This document shows positions 12,100-23,100 of a stretch of 64,000 nucleotides of DNA, in pieces. Every line of letters starts with the position of its first letter. Within the stretch, counting starts at the first letter, position 1. This DNA is from Chimonanthus salicifolius (taxonomy: Eukaryota > Streptophyta > Magnoliopsida > Laurales > Calycanthaceae): the NCBI GenBank assembly GCA_013350335.1, contig CM023540.1, positions 50,946,552-51,010,551 of the forward strand. Reading direction: 5' to 3'. The position numbers and the translations under genes are program-made. Under the pieces are notes generated by a model. That model worked only from the letters and a program-made list of their open reading frames with translations. It was not told where the DNA came from and ran no database searches.

Positions 12100-13783
12100 G
12101 CATGACAGTGATAAGTTCCTTCCACTTTCTCAATGTAAGAGAGAACTATTTATTTTTTGTCGAAATGATAAGATGTTGATCCACATGGTAGTTTCCTTGA
12201 GGATGAGTTCATTTTTTTTTTTTGAAAGATGAGGATAAGTTCATTCACCATCCACTATGAAATATAAAAATCCTACCATTGTTGAAAAACCTCTCGGGAG
12301 GTAGATGGATAGTGGATTCATTTTTCCTCATGGTAGTTTCCATGAAGATGATAGTATATGATCATTTCTCTATCTTTCAAATGTCTTAACAATACCTCCT
12401 ATTCTTTCCTTAGTTGCACCCCTAACTTCACCACCAAAGTTCAACTTCATAGCTCCTTTTTTTACGGAAGGCAATGAATGGGCATTTATATCTATTTGAC
12501 ACATTCTCACCAATAGAATGAACACAGAGGTTATATATACTTGTCCAATAATTTTATAGTAATTATCCAAATCAAGGGACAAAATGATTCAATAAACCTA
12601 TTTTTTATAGTTTGATAGGTCTCACGACGATCTATCCAACCAAGGAGAATCCTATTCTCCAATATGGTTCATCGACGATATGAAGTTATGGAAATTATTT
12701 GTGCATCGATACTTTGCACTAAAAGGGTCTATCGTGATGATTGTGCCCTTCAATTTATCGAATAAATTGACAAAAAAACCCACTTATACTTTTCCAATTT
12801 ATTCGGATAAAATGGACAAAAAAGTCTTAGTGCACCATCATAGTAAATTTAGCAATGCACAAATCATTTTCCGAAGTTGAGTAACTTATTCATAATGATT
12901 TTATCCCTTGAGTTGATGGGATCACTACATGTAGGAATTTGTTAGTTTTTTATTTTATTTTTAAAGATGTAATTTGTTAGTTTTTACCAAAACTAAATGT
13001 CTGATGATAGATTTGACACAATGGAAAAGTGGTAGTCAATAGAGGTTGCCCATAACACAATGATCTGTTATAAACTTCCAATCTTAATCATTAGATGAGA
13101 ATACTGGCTTTAACTTAAAAGTGAAAGTTGACAGCTTTTCTTTACGAGCTTATATTGAAAGTCACACCATTTTTTGTGAACCAGTTTACAATGAATAATT
13201 TTTCAGGCAAATTTAGGATAAATAAAACTAATAATAAAAGTAATTTTGTCATATTTTAGTTCAATATATCAGTGGGAAGATGCCCCAAAGACAGTAACCA
13301 AAAGATGGCGTACTTTCAGGAGAGGTCATATTGAACTTGTGACTACTGCAAGCACAAATGTACGAGGCAGCAGATTGCAGGGAGCCAATGGAAAACTAAT
13401 TAATTGATAAATAAACGCAGTTGAAGCAAGGCAGAGAACTTTTTTTCGAGCTCAATACCCAGATTCATGAGGGAGGCTTTTTGACCTTCACGTCAACTGT
13501 GTACTAAACGGGAATGAGCAGAGAAGTAGCTTACACAAAATCCCTCCAATTAAAAACAAGATTTTTTTTCTTTTTACGGTAGTGGTGTTGATAAGAATTA
13601 AGAAGAGATTATTAGAGTTTCATAATTAATTTTAGTGCATAAAAGAACAATACCTATTTGATTTTTGACAAGCAGATCACCATTAACATCAGAAATTGAC
13701 CATTGTTCAATCTGGTCACAATTATCTCCCTCCTTTCATGTATTCAAACTGAAACAAATGCCAAGCAGTAATTGCCAGAATAT
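12100..13783. other. Intergenic, no supported gene
   Basis: AT-rich sequence downstream of the PPR gene. A direct repeat CATGGTAGTTTCC..GA.GATGA occurs at about 12185 and 12332, and there is a T-run at 12213-12224 that could be a reversed poly-A tail. Short open frames here (for example 12680-12880) have no recognisable family. Confidence 0.4.
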
Positions 13784-15382
13784 CTATGGCAGCAGCATCT
13801 CATGGCTTAACCCAACTGTCCTTGTGTACTCCTGTTTACTCTGATCTGAGCACATCATATCTGATAGCTCTTGGATAGAGCAAGAAGTGCTGTTCCGCAT
13901 TTTCTCCGCAAGTATGTACGTTCTGTCCCGTAATCCCAAACCTAAGAGACGGTCTCTCAACATGCTACAAGTACATGTATAGGGTGGTATCCCTTCATCT
14001 ACCATCATCTCAAAGTATTTACATGCATCTTCAATCCTACCCTTCTTCTTAGAGAGCCCATGAATCATGACAGAATATGTTGTCACAGAAGGGTAAAATC
14101 CCCTCTCTTCCATTCCATTCCAGATTTCCATTGCTCGATCAACTCTGCCCACTTCGATTAGCATTTTCAGCAGCATGTTATAGGTATGTCGATCTGGCTT
14201 GCAAGAATCTCTCTTCATCCGACGAAGAAGCCCTAGTGCCCGATTAACTTCTCGACGATTGCAATGTCCAGAAAGAATCGCATTGTAGCTCCAGACATCC
14301 GGGGTTGCCCCTCTTTCCATCATTTCACCCAACAGCTTGTGTGCATCATCAATGTCGTCATTTTTACAATACAACTTGATGATGCAATTGTAAGTGAATA
14401 CATCCAGCACCAATTCGTGCCGTCTCATCCTATCTAGAATCTTAAGTGTAGAATGCAAATCATTTGCCTCGCAGCATGCATGGATAAAAGCTGCATAAGT
14501 ACGAGCATTCGGCTGTAGCTTGCGAGAACCCATCGCCCAGAAGAGCTTATAAGCCTCGTCAACCCTCCCCCCTCGGCATAAAGATGCCAATAACGTGTTA
14601 TAAGCAACAACATCAACAGCACAACCTCTCTCAAGCATTTCATCGAACACTTTCAATGCCTCATCCGAATTCCCACTGTCTCCCCATCCCTTCATCAAAA
14701 TACTGTAACTCTTAGCACCTAAGGGGAGTTCAAACTTCATCTTGTCAAAAAACTCCTGTGCGTGGCTAACAAGTCCGTTCCGGCAGAGCAAAGAGAGCAA
14801 ATGGTCGAGATCGTCAACTCCTGGTTTGAGGCCAAAGTCGCCCATCTTCTTGAAAGCCCGAATGGCGTCCAATGGTAACTTGGCACGGCAGTAGGATCTG
14901 AAAATGATCCAGAAAATCTCCGGCCTCATTTCGACGCCCCCGTCTCTCATCTCCAAGAGAAATTCCCACAGCAACGGGAACTGCTTGCATCGGCCCAAGA
15001 TATCAACGAGGATGTGGTAGCTCTCTCTGCTGTGGAAGAAACCGGGCAGTTTAGATGCCCAGATAAAGAAGCGGTGAGAGGAAAGGCCGAGATTTCGACA
15101 GCGTTTGAGAACCTGTTCGACGGAATGCGTGGAGATTTTGAAGGAGAAGGGATGAAGGGCGGATTCAAGGTCGTGGTGTGGGCTGCGATAATCGCTTAGG
15201 ACTCTGCTTATCTCGTTCACGTCTTCTTGTATGGGATTGGGATCAGAATCAACCGTGGAAAAGACGGCAGTGAGAGATGGCGAGAGTCGAGAGTTCGGGG
15301 GTTGAAGGAGATGCGCAAATGTTCTGCTGCTTCGGCAGAGAAGAGCTCTCACGGCCATTTCTAAGGGCCCAGGCCTCGCCAC
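13784..15382 (-). CDS. P-class pentatricopeptide repeat protein, probably mitochondrial
   Basis: A single-exon gene of 532 residues. After an N-terminal Arg/Ser-rich segment (ALLCRSSRTFAHLLQ...) typical of an organellar presequence, ten tandem PPR motifs run from about residue 121 to 470. From residue 225 on they keep a strict 35-residue period (SYSILMKG, AYNTLLAS, TYAAFIHA, TYNCIIKL, SYNAILSG, TYNMLLKM, TYSVMIHG). There is no E, DYW or SMR domain, so it belongs to the P class, which binds organellar RNA to stabilise, cleave, splice or translate it. The first ATG (15382) is used here; an ATG eight codons further in (MAVRALLC) is equally possible. It resembles Arabidopsis At1g52640-like proteins by recollection only. 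No frame damage is visible although the region is repeat-rich. Its upstream side contains an AT microsatellite (15449-15472) and four foldback elements. Confidence 0.92.
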   Translation of the reverse strand: MARPGPLEMAVRALLCRSSRTFAHLLQPPNSRLSPSLTAVFSTVDSDPNPIQEDVNEISRVLSDYRSPHHDLESALHPFSFKISTHSVEQVLKRCRNLGLSSHRFFIWASKLPGFFHSRESYHILVDILGRCKQFPLLWEFLLEMRDGGVEMRPEIFWIIFRSYCRAKLPLDAIRAFKKMGDFGLKPGVDDLDHLLSLLCRNGLVSHAQEFFDKMKFELPLGAKSYSILMKGWGDSGNSDEALKVFDEMLERGCAVDVVAYNTLLASLCRGGRVDEAYKLFWAMGSRKLQPNARTYAAFIHACCEANDLHSTLKILDRMRRHELVLDVFTYNCIIKLYCKNDDIDDAHKLLGEMMERGATPDVWSYNAILSGHCNRREVNRALGLLRRMKRDSCKPDRHTYNMLLKMLIEVGRVDRAMEIWNGMEERGFYPSVTTYSVMIHGLSKKKGRIEDACKYFEMMVDEGIPPYTCTCSMLRDRLLGLGLRDRTYILAEKMRNSTSCSIQELSDMMCSDQSKQEYTRTVGLSHEMLLP

Positions 15383-15448
15383 CCTCCTCCACTCACGTTA
15401 TGTAAACCGTTCGGACCCGATTCTTGAAAATAAGAATAATTTAAAAAA

Positions 15449-15472
15449 TATATATATATATATATATATATA
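15449..15472 (-). promoter_or_regulatory. (TA)n tract upstream of the PPR gene, possible TATA region
   Basis: An uninterrupted run of TA dinucleotides ends in TATAAA on the plus strand and reads TTTATATATA... on the minus strand, about 65-90 bp upstream of the PPR start codon. It could serve as a TATA element with a short 5' UTR, or be only a microsatellite. Confidence 0.3.
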
Positions 15473-15559
15473 AATTTCCGTTAAAATAAATGTGTTTCTT
15501 CAGGCGGTCGCTTCCACAGATTGTTCGAATCATCCGTATAGAGTGTTAGTAGGTGGAGA

Positions 15560-15865
15560 GAAATTTTCAAACCAGGTCGATTTTTATAAATAAGTATAAA
15601 AATTCATATACTCTAAATTTTATAAACTTCCGTCATTAATTTTTAGTGAAAAAGGTATAGTTTTGGATTTAAAAAATCATATTTAAATAATTAATGAAAA
15701 ATAACATTCCTTCTAATTTCTTGGGTATAATTTTTAAATATCAAAACTATATCATTTTCACTTAAAATCAGTGTCGAAGTTCATAAAATTCAGATTAGAT
15801 GAATTTTGATACCTTGTTTGTAGAAATTGATGGAAAAACCATCATGTTTGAAAACCCGAGCCAAA
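15560..15865. repeat. Foldback MITE FB1 upstream of the PPR gene
   Basis: Two arms of about 150 bp are inverted copies of each other: left ATTTTTATAAATAAG...AAAATTCATATACTCTAAATTTTAT, right ATAAAATTCAGATTAGATGAATTTT...GTAGAAATTGAT. The arms meet near 15713. The arms also match those of FB2, so both belong to one family. It is noncoding. Confidence 0.7.
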
Positions 15866-15888
15866 CGTGCAAAAGTTACTGTTGGCAA

Positions 15889-16185
15889 AGAGACGGTTTC
15901 TCGACCGATTTCTATAAACAAGATTTCAAAATTCATCTACTCTGAATTTTATGAACTCCGAGATTTATTTTAAGTAAAAAGGGTGTAGTTTTGGACTTCA
16001 AAAATCATACCTAAATAATTAAAAGGGAAGACCATTTTTCTTTAATTCTTTAGATACGACTTTTGAAGTCCAAAACTATACAATTTTTCACTTAAAATCA
16101 GTTTCAGGTTCATAAAATTTAGAGTAGATGAATTTTGATATTTTGTTTGTAGAAATCAATCGAGAAACGACCTCGTTTGGAAATC
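15889..16185. repeat. Foldback MITE FB2, same family as FB1
   Basis: The left arm (GTTTCTCGACCGATTTCTATAAAC...AAAATTCATCTACTCTG) and the right arm (AGAGTAGATGAATTTTGATATTTTG...GTAGAAATCAATCGAGAAAC) are inverted copies of about 140 bp that meet near 16040. It is less diverged than FB1. It lies about 25 bp beyond FB1 in the 5' flank of the PPR gene. Confidence 0.7.
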
Positions 16186-16410
16186 ACTCTCGACAATCCA
16201 CATACTCGACGATGAAAAACGAAAGAGTAAAATAAGAGCTGTGTCTAAATGACAAGCCTTAAAAAATATTTAAGAATAATTTTAATTCTTGTTTTTATCA
16301 CTTCAAAAATAAGTATTGTTGTCGGCTCTCCGTTTACACATCCAGTTTTTCTACCTCTACACACCCATTTCCAGGTGCGAGTGGCTAATTACCATTTTGC
16401 TCCAGCGTTT

Positions 16411-16583
16411 CCGTTCATTCGAACGAATTCCCAGTTCATTTCGGCATTCGTTCGAACTAATGGACGCATACCCCATCTAATTTTGATTCGTTCGAACGAA
16501 TTCCCGTATAAAATCAATTCGTTCGAATGAATCGGGTGAACAGTAACGCGTGTTACTGTTCACCCGTTCATTCGAACGAATTG
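16411..16583. repeat. Cluster of TTCGAA palindromes ending in a 69-bp hairpin
   Basis: The self-complementary core TTCGAA, mostly as ATTCGTTCGAACGAAT or its halves, occurs five times (16416-16430, 16446-16456, 16486-16501, 16516-16530, 16567-16581). The last two are the arms of a nearly perfect hairpin, 16515-16583: outer arm CAATTCGTTCGAATGA, inner arm CGGGTGAACAGTAAC, four-base loop GCGT, then the complement with one missing base. Function is unknown; it may be a MITE terminus or a dimeric-protein binding array. Confidence 0.7.
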
Positions 16584-16595
16584 ATTGAATAATAA

Positions 16596-16870
16596 GTTGT
16601 TTTTTAAGCACTCTGTATTTTTTAAATTTCTCAAATTAAATATCCGGACTAATTACGATAATTTTATAAAAATACTGTAAGGTCTTTTGACACTCCTAAA
16701 TATTTAAAATACAGTATTTTACAAATAAGGGTATCCCTAGGGTGTGCCGAAAACACATTTGGGAGTGTCAAAAGACCTTAAAGTCTTAAAGTATTTTTAT
16801 CAAGTTATCGTAATTAGTCTGGATATTCAATTTGAGAAATTTTGGAAATACACAGTGCTTAAAAAATAAC
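16596..16870. repeat. Foldback MITE FB3 (275 bp)
   Basis: Near-perfect inverted arms start GTTGTTTTTTAAGCAC and end GTGCTTAAAAAATAAC. Each arm holds TTTCTCAAATT, AATTACGATAA and GGTCTTTTGACACTCC or their complements. The centre contains AAATACAGTATTTTAC and CCCTAGGGTGTGCCG. It is noncoding. Confidence 0.75.
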
Positions 16871-16914
16871 TTTAAAGTTTTAAAGGAGATTTTATTATTT
16901 AATACACTATGCAC

Positions 16915-17197
16915 ATTATTTTTTAAGCACCACGTGTTTTCAAAATTTCTCAAATTGAATATTCAGACTAATTACGATAACCTGATAAATATAATTTAAG
17001 AGTTTAAGGATCTTTTGACATTCTTAAATGTGTTTTCGTCACACCCTAGGGATATCCTTATTTGTAAAATACTGTATTTTAAATATTTAGGAGTGTCAAA
17101 AGACCTTTAAGTCTTAAAGTATTTTTATCAGATTATCGTAATTAGTCCGGATATTTAATTTGAGAAATTTTAAAATACACCGTGTTTAAAAATATCT
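16915..17197. repeat. Foldback MITE FB4, inverted copy of FB3
   Basis: It has the same arms as FB3 (TTTTTTAAGCACCACGTG...; ...CACCGTGTTTAAAAATA). Its unique centre (CACACCCTAGGGATATCC, AAATACTGTATTTTAAAT) is the reverse complement of the FB3 centre, so the two copies lie in opposite orientation, 44 bp apart. Confidence 0.75.
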
Positions 17198-19230
17198 TTA
17201 AAATTTTAAAGAAAATCAATTCATTCAATCAATTATATATAGAGACAATGTTTTCTAATATATTTATTTGACATAATGAGTTGAGATTGTCGCTAATTGA
17301 TATGAGACAAATTGCCCATGATTTTTTGGACAAAATTTATGATGCAAGAGCATTCACAAAGATTTGGACCTTATCTACAATAATTTTTAGAATGTTTTTG
17401 ACAAATCCCAAAGAGGCACTTTTAGGTTTTAATCAAAGAATTGTCTAATCAAAGCCTGTAGGATAGATATGTATCAACAATCAAAGACTTTGTTGACATT
17501 AAAAATTGTACAAACCCAATATTGAGGTCCATATGCAATGGATAATAAAAAATGAAGGATTATACCTTAGAGGATAACACCTCCTTAGAAGATTCCTTTG
17601 TACTTGGCAAGTAGGCTAACAAAGATTAGGAAGCTTTGGGTGCCTCCACTCTATCTTTTTGTATTTTTTCTTTTATTTGTTTAATGGTGTTATATATGTG
17701 CGTCAAGAAACGTTGCATTCTAAGATTAGCTAATAAGGTATAATTTTGCAAATATATTTTATGTAATAATATCATATTTTAAATACATTTATATTAATTT
17801 AAAAGTTTATTCAATAATCTTTCTAACCGAAATCAAATTTATACAGCTCTAATATAAAACAAAAAGTTACAACAAATTTTATAATAAGTATGAAAAAGTT
17901 TAATTTTGTTAAGTTTTATGATATTTGCACTATCGACACACGTCAAGTATGCCAATAGAATCCAATTTGTTGGTTGTATTATTTGAACATTGCTTCTCTC
18001 ATTGGTGGTGAATTATTCATTTAGTTCAATGTTTTTTTTGTCAATTTAATTATTACATTCTAAGTTTTATGCACCATTATTTTGCAAGATTACATAAGTT
18101 ACATGGGTCGGCCACACATGTGCATCATGTGGCTTGGATTCGAAATCGGCCATGGGCCTTGTGTAGTTGGGCTGATTTTTGGAGAATAATGGGCTATGGT
18201 GCATGTGGTTATACAAATGGACTTGGCAAATGGACGAGTGGGCTTCCTTTTTCCCTTTGATCCAATAAAATTCAATTGGCCCATGTCTTGTTTGAATTTT
18301 GCATCTTTGGCCTCTCTCCTTTCTCATGTGTGCATTCTTCATTACTTGTACCTTTAATGGGCTTCAATTTTTCAAGGATTTTTTAATAAATTATTTCACC
18401 ATTTGACACTAAAATTTAGACTGTATTAAAATAATCAAAACTCTCATAAGTGGATTTAGAGAATTCAATTTACATTAATACTCTAAAATATGGTAAAATA
18501 ATCACTAAAAATTCAAACTTTCTAAAAATAGATTTTTCTACCCAAAAACTGCACTTTCTTTCAAAGTTCTTCTCGTATCTTGTATTTTTCATTTTTACCT
18601 GCAAAACTTTAAAATTTCATCAAATGATATCAAGAGCACAGAAGGCAAGGGTTAACTGGTCAAAATATAAAGATAAAAATGTAATTTTCCTATGTTCAAT
18701 ACATGGCCGAGAAGGAAAAAAAATGAGATAGATAAAAAAAGTGCACAAAATAGAGATGCAGACAACCATGATGCAGAATGGAGAAAGGAAATAAAAGATC
18801 AATGAATGGAGATGAGGTTGAGCATTGACTTCCCTACCTTCTAATAGGACCGTAAATTACACCATTTCAAACTAATCTCTTTTATGACGATATCACTTAT
18901 TAAAGAGTAGAGTGAGTTGAGTATTTTAGAAATATTAATTTAATTCAATCTTAACTTATAAAATGCACTAATTTTAAAATATTGGAGTGATAATTAGAAA
19001 TTCCAAAAAAAAATGAAAATTTTGAGATCAATTCTCACTCTATTTTAAAAAGTCACTTTCTTTAAAAATATCGATATTTGAGTGCTTTAAGAAATCTCTA
19101 AAAAAATGTCTAATAAAATGTGCTTATCTCTATTAATAGATAATTTTTTAGGGGCAGATGCTTTACTTTTTGAAATTATACTGTTCAGCTCCATTGATTC
19201 GTCTGTCAACATTAGTCAAATACTAATTAA
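17198..19230. other. Intergenic with LTR-like remnant
   Basis: No gene was seen. The part at about 18290-18720 is diverged from but alignable with 9010-9390 (TTTCACCATTTGACACTAAAATTTAGACT, shared AACTCTCATAA.TGGA and GTTAACTGGTC.AA.AAT words), so it is probably an old LTR fragment. Open frames at 18067-18342 and 18450-18731 lie in this repeat or in AT-rich DNA and are not supported. Confidence 0.4.
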
Positions 19231-19318
19231 GTGCCTCGTCACGTTAGTAAGCGAGTAAAAAATGATCGAGTGTTCTTTGCAAATCCTCGGTCGAAGATCA
19301 TGCATCTACAATCCGCGG

Positions 19319-19327
19319 CTATTTATA
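19319..19327 (+). promoter_or_regulatory. Candidate TATA box of the cereblon gene
   Basis: CTATTTATAACC (core TATTTATAA) lies about 105 bp upstream of the start codon at 19431. It is followed at 19369-19389 by a CT-only tract (CTCTCTCTCTTTCTCTCT) that resembles the plant pyrimidine patch found near transcription starts. Confidence 0.5.
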
Positions 19328-19430
19328 ACCTGTGCATTTTGATATCTGGAATTCCCGCCGAGAAGCACCTCTCTCTCTTTCTCTCTATCATATCAGTCAA
19401 TCTTGATCTTAGCTCTGTATTTGCTCGAAG

Positions 19431-19564
19431 ATGGAGAGGGAGAGGCTTATGGAGAGCGAGCGTCTGCAAATAGAGAGGATAAGAGAGCTGGAAATGGAGG
19501 AATTACAGGTCGAAGAAGTCGATGATGATGATGTTTCTGACCCCTCTTCTGATGTCGATTTCAG
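19431..19564 (+). CDS. CRBN: Cereblon exon 1
   Basis: Codons 1-44 plus two bases. It starts at the first ATG after a pyrimidine patch and encodes the Glu/Arg/Asp-rich N-terminus, then donor GTTTCT. Translation through the donor continues into low-complexity Phe/Ser sequence unlike the family, which supports splicing here. Confidence 0.85.
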
Positions 19565-20143
19565 GTTTCTTTCGCTCTGTCCATTTTCTTTCTTCAATTC
19601 TGCATCGTTTTTTCTCCTCTCATTCCATCTTTACCCATTTCCTCCTATTAGCTTTTTGTCTTCACTTGTGCATGTCATTTAGGGTATCTATTTTGTTTAC
19701 AAACGAAAGCAATTTACCGGCTAATTAACCATTTTTGACTGAAAATGGTTAAAAAAGTATTTTGGTTTCGGGTTAAAAGATGGTTTCTTTCCAAGTGACC
19801 ATTTGCCTTTCAATACATCCAAACAGAGCTTCATGGTTCTTTTGTTTGCTATTTTTTCCCCTAGGATTGCAGGTTTTTATTGGACGGGAGGCATATTGGT
19901 ATTTACAACTTTGAAAGACGATCCCCACATTTCCTAGAAAAAAAACATTTCTCCTTGGGGGAGGTGGGGTAGGAACCAGAAACCAGTGCACTTTCATAGG
20001 GGAATCACCCAGTAGAAAATTTTCTTTCATAGAAGAGATCTACAAAACAAATAGACCCTTTTATTTAAGATCATGAAATTGTAGCGGAAATGGAAGCACT
20101 ACTTCCCGAACTAGGGCTGGCTCTGATGCCTTTTTACACTTAT

Positions 20144-20189
<46 letters not shown>

Positions 20190-23100
20190 ATTTCCCTCTT
20201 CTGGTTTGGATTTTAGGTGTTTCTCTCTCTACTTGCTTTCCTTTATTTGTGCATGTGATATAGGATCAGTTTTGATACACAGGAATCCAAGTACTTTCCT
20301 GTAGAATAGCCACTTCCTTCAAAAAAAATTCTGAACGCATTGATCTTATTTTATTTAAAATGGTTATTTTCTAGTGAAGCGCTTTCTTTTCCATGCATCA
20401 AAACAGAGCATTGAGTATGTTTGTTTGTAATTTCCTTGGGAAAATTATTTTTGTCTAATGTTGGGGTTGGTAATTTATAACTTGAAAAGATAAACCTCGT
20501 ACTTTCTACATTAACATTTCTCTTTGGATGAAGATTGGGAAAAAGTAAAGGGCAATTGCACAGGAAAATCGCTGGCATAGAGAAGAAACTTTAATTGGAA
20601 AATATCACAAAACAAGCATGCCTTTGAAGGAGTAACCATCTAAAAATACGAGAGAAGTGGAACCCTAGATTTTTAACTAGGGCTGGTTTTGATGAAATGC
20701 CCCCTGTACGATGAATGATCCTCAAAATGTCCTCATGGTAGGACACCAGCGATGGGACAATATTGCTTTTCTGATGAATTCAAGCCCTTCATCAACCTTG
20801 CTTTGGGTTGTCTCTAATTTTCAAATTAGAGCCATAAATAATTTCCTCAGGTCAATTTTCACTGATACAAAACCCCATATATTGTGGCTGAATTTTCCGA
20901 CCTTGAAACTAGGCTGCATCAATTAGAGACCACTACGTGATGAGATACTGTTTTATGTCCATTTTATTATTGACGTTGATTGGAAATGTAGATGGACTTA
21001 TTGATTTGGGTGGAAAAAAGTCTATTATTAGAAACAATGAAATGCCTTAGTAACCTCACAATTTGTGATCGGTACTTTAAATGATTATGAAATATCAACA
21101 TAATTTCTACTTGGATTGTATTTATTTTGAATGATGTGCTTTGTTATATAATGAACTGACTGTTGTGCTTTTTGCTCTGTTGAAGTGAGCTTAGAGATCA
21201 TTCAGGCTTCATCTATGATGCGTGTTTGACTTCGTTAGATACAGATATCGGCGGTATGTAAACATTAGTTTGCTTTTGCTTTGAAAGCTCTTGACAATAC
21301 AAAACTAAAGTTCTTTCATCACTTTGTGACAGAGGTCGAGAGCACACATTGGAGAATTGCTTTTAAAAATTGTGGTGGTGCCATATTGAATCTGCCTATG
21401 TTCTACCTTGAAGGTTTTCATCCAATGCAATCTTAGTATTGTACTGTTTGTATTATCTGTACGTGGTCTTTTATTACTCACCCTAATTCTTGTGTTCTAA
21501 TGTTTTACCTGCTTGACCATCTTTTGGATGAGTGGCATCACAGAAGTGTTTCAAATGGGAGCTTATACAGTATGAAGTTGAAATGCACTCAATAATCCTT
21601 GCAATGAAGTAAGAAGCAGTCCTACAACATTCAAAATTTGAACTTAAAACAGAATATGTACAATTGAAACAAGGAAGATGTTATGAACTGTAGCTATTGA
21701 ACTCAAATATGGTGCTAGAAGCAATTTTCTGATTTACGAAAAAGTTAGAACAGTTATTTAGGAGATTTCTTTGGGAGATTAGGATGCGAAAAGGAAATTA
21801 CACTTGGTGGCTTGGTCAGAGGTGACTAAGCGCAAGTCAAAGGGAGGCCTAGGAATCGTCTTGCTACAGGTTAGGAATCAATCCCTCCTATGTAAGTGGT
21901 CTTGGTATTCGGGAGAGAGAGGAACACCTTGTGGTTAGAGTCGTGACTGCTACATACGGAACATAAGATAGTATTGGGTTGGGTTTGGGCGAAAATGTGG
22001 AAGAAGTATGGTTCTCTGGTGGTTAGAGCCTGGTGGAGTTTGAGTCAGGGTAGAACGCTTGTGGGAAATATGTATATGGACAAAATTAGATTATTGGTTG
22101 GAAAAGGAGATAGGACTTTTCGCTGAAAGGTTCTTTGGATAAGGGAGAGGCCCTTAAAGGAAATGTACCCATAGTTATTCAGAATATCCATGAACAGACA
22201 AGCCTTAGTCCATAATTGTTGCAAAGTTGAGGGCAATAACATATCTTGGCACCTTGACTTCAGGAGAGAGTTGAGGTCCTTCTAGAGTGATAGCAGGGAA
22301 GGTCTGTTAACCCAGTTACGTGAGTTTCCATTGTCTTTAGGAGAAGAAGATGAACTCGTTTGGACGCCTGATTCATTGGGTGCCTACTCGTTTAAGACAA
22401 TGGTAGATTTGGTCCTCCAACAACAATACAGCGTGGACTCTTTCTCTAGTCTAGCATGGAAAAGCCCAGCTCCCCCTAGGGTTCAAACTTTGAGTGGTGT
22501 GCCTAAAGGGGAAAATTATTACTACAATGGACCTTAAGAGGAGAGGGTTGTTGAGATCGGAGGAGGATCTTTAGTTGCTCACTGTGTGGATCGATGAAGG
22601 AAGATGTCGATCACCTTTTCATTAGATCCCCAATTGCTTGGAATTTATGGATAAATTTCACTAACCTTATGGATGTACCATGGGTTTTCGAAAGAACTTG
22701 TGAAGGATTAGTGAGATCTTGTTTCCTCTCTAGACTTAGCCCTATGATGAAGGCGGCTTGGAACATGATTTCAGCTGCAGTCTTATGGACCATTTGGGAA
22801 GGAGAGAAATTCCAGAATCTTTGAAGGATAGTCCACTGTGGTTGGTGAGCTCTTTGAAAGATCGAAATGGAGGCTTTGTGTTGGCTCCAAATGGAGGCTT
22901 TGCATGACGCATGGCAAGACAAAAGAGTAACCCTAAATGTCTAAATGCAATTATAATGTAACAAGAAATCAATATGAAACAAAAATATGAGAGCTGAAAT
23001 TAAAATCTAAAATCAATAATAGCAATTCAGAATAATAAAATCTACCACAAACAAACATGAAAATTCTAGGAATTCAATATAAGCAATTATATTTAATCCA

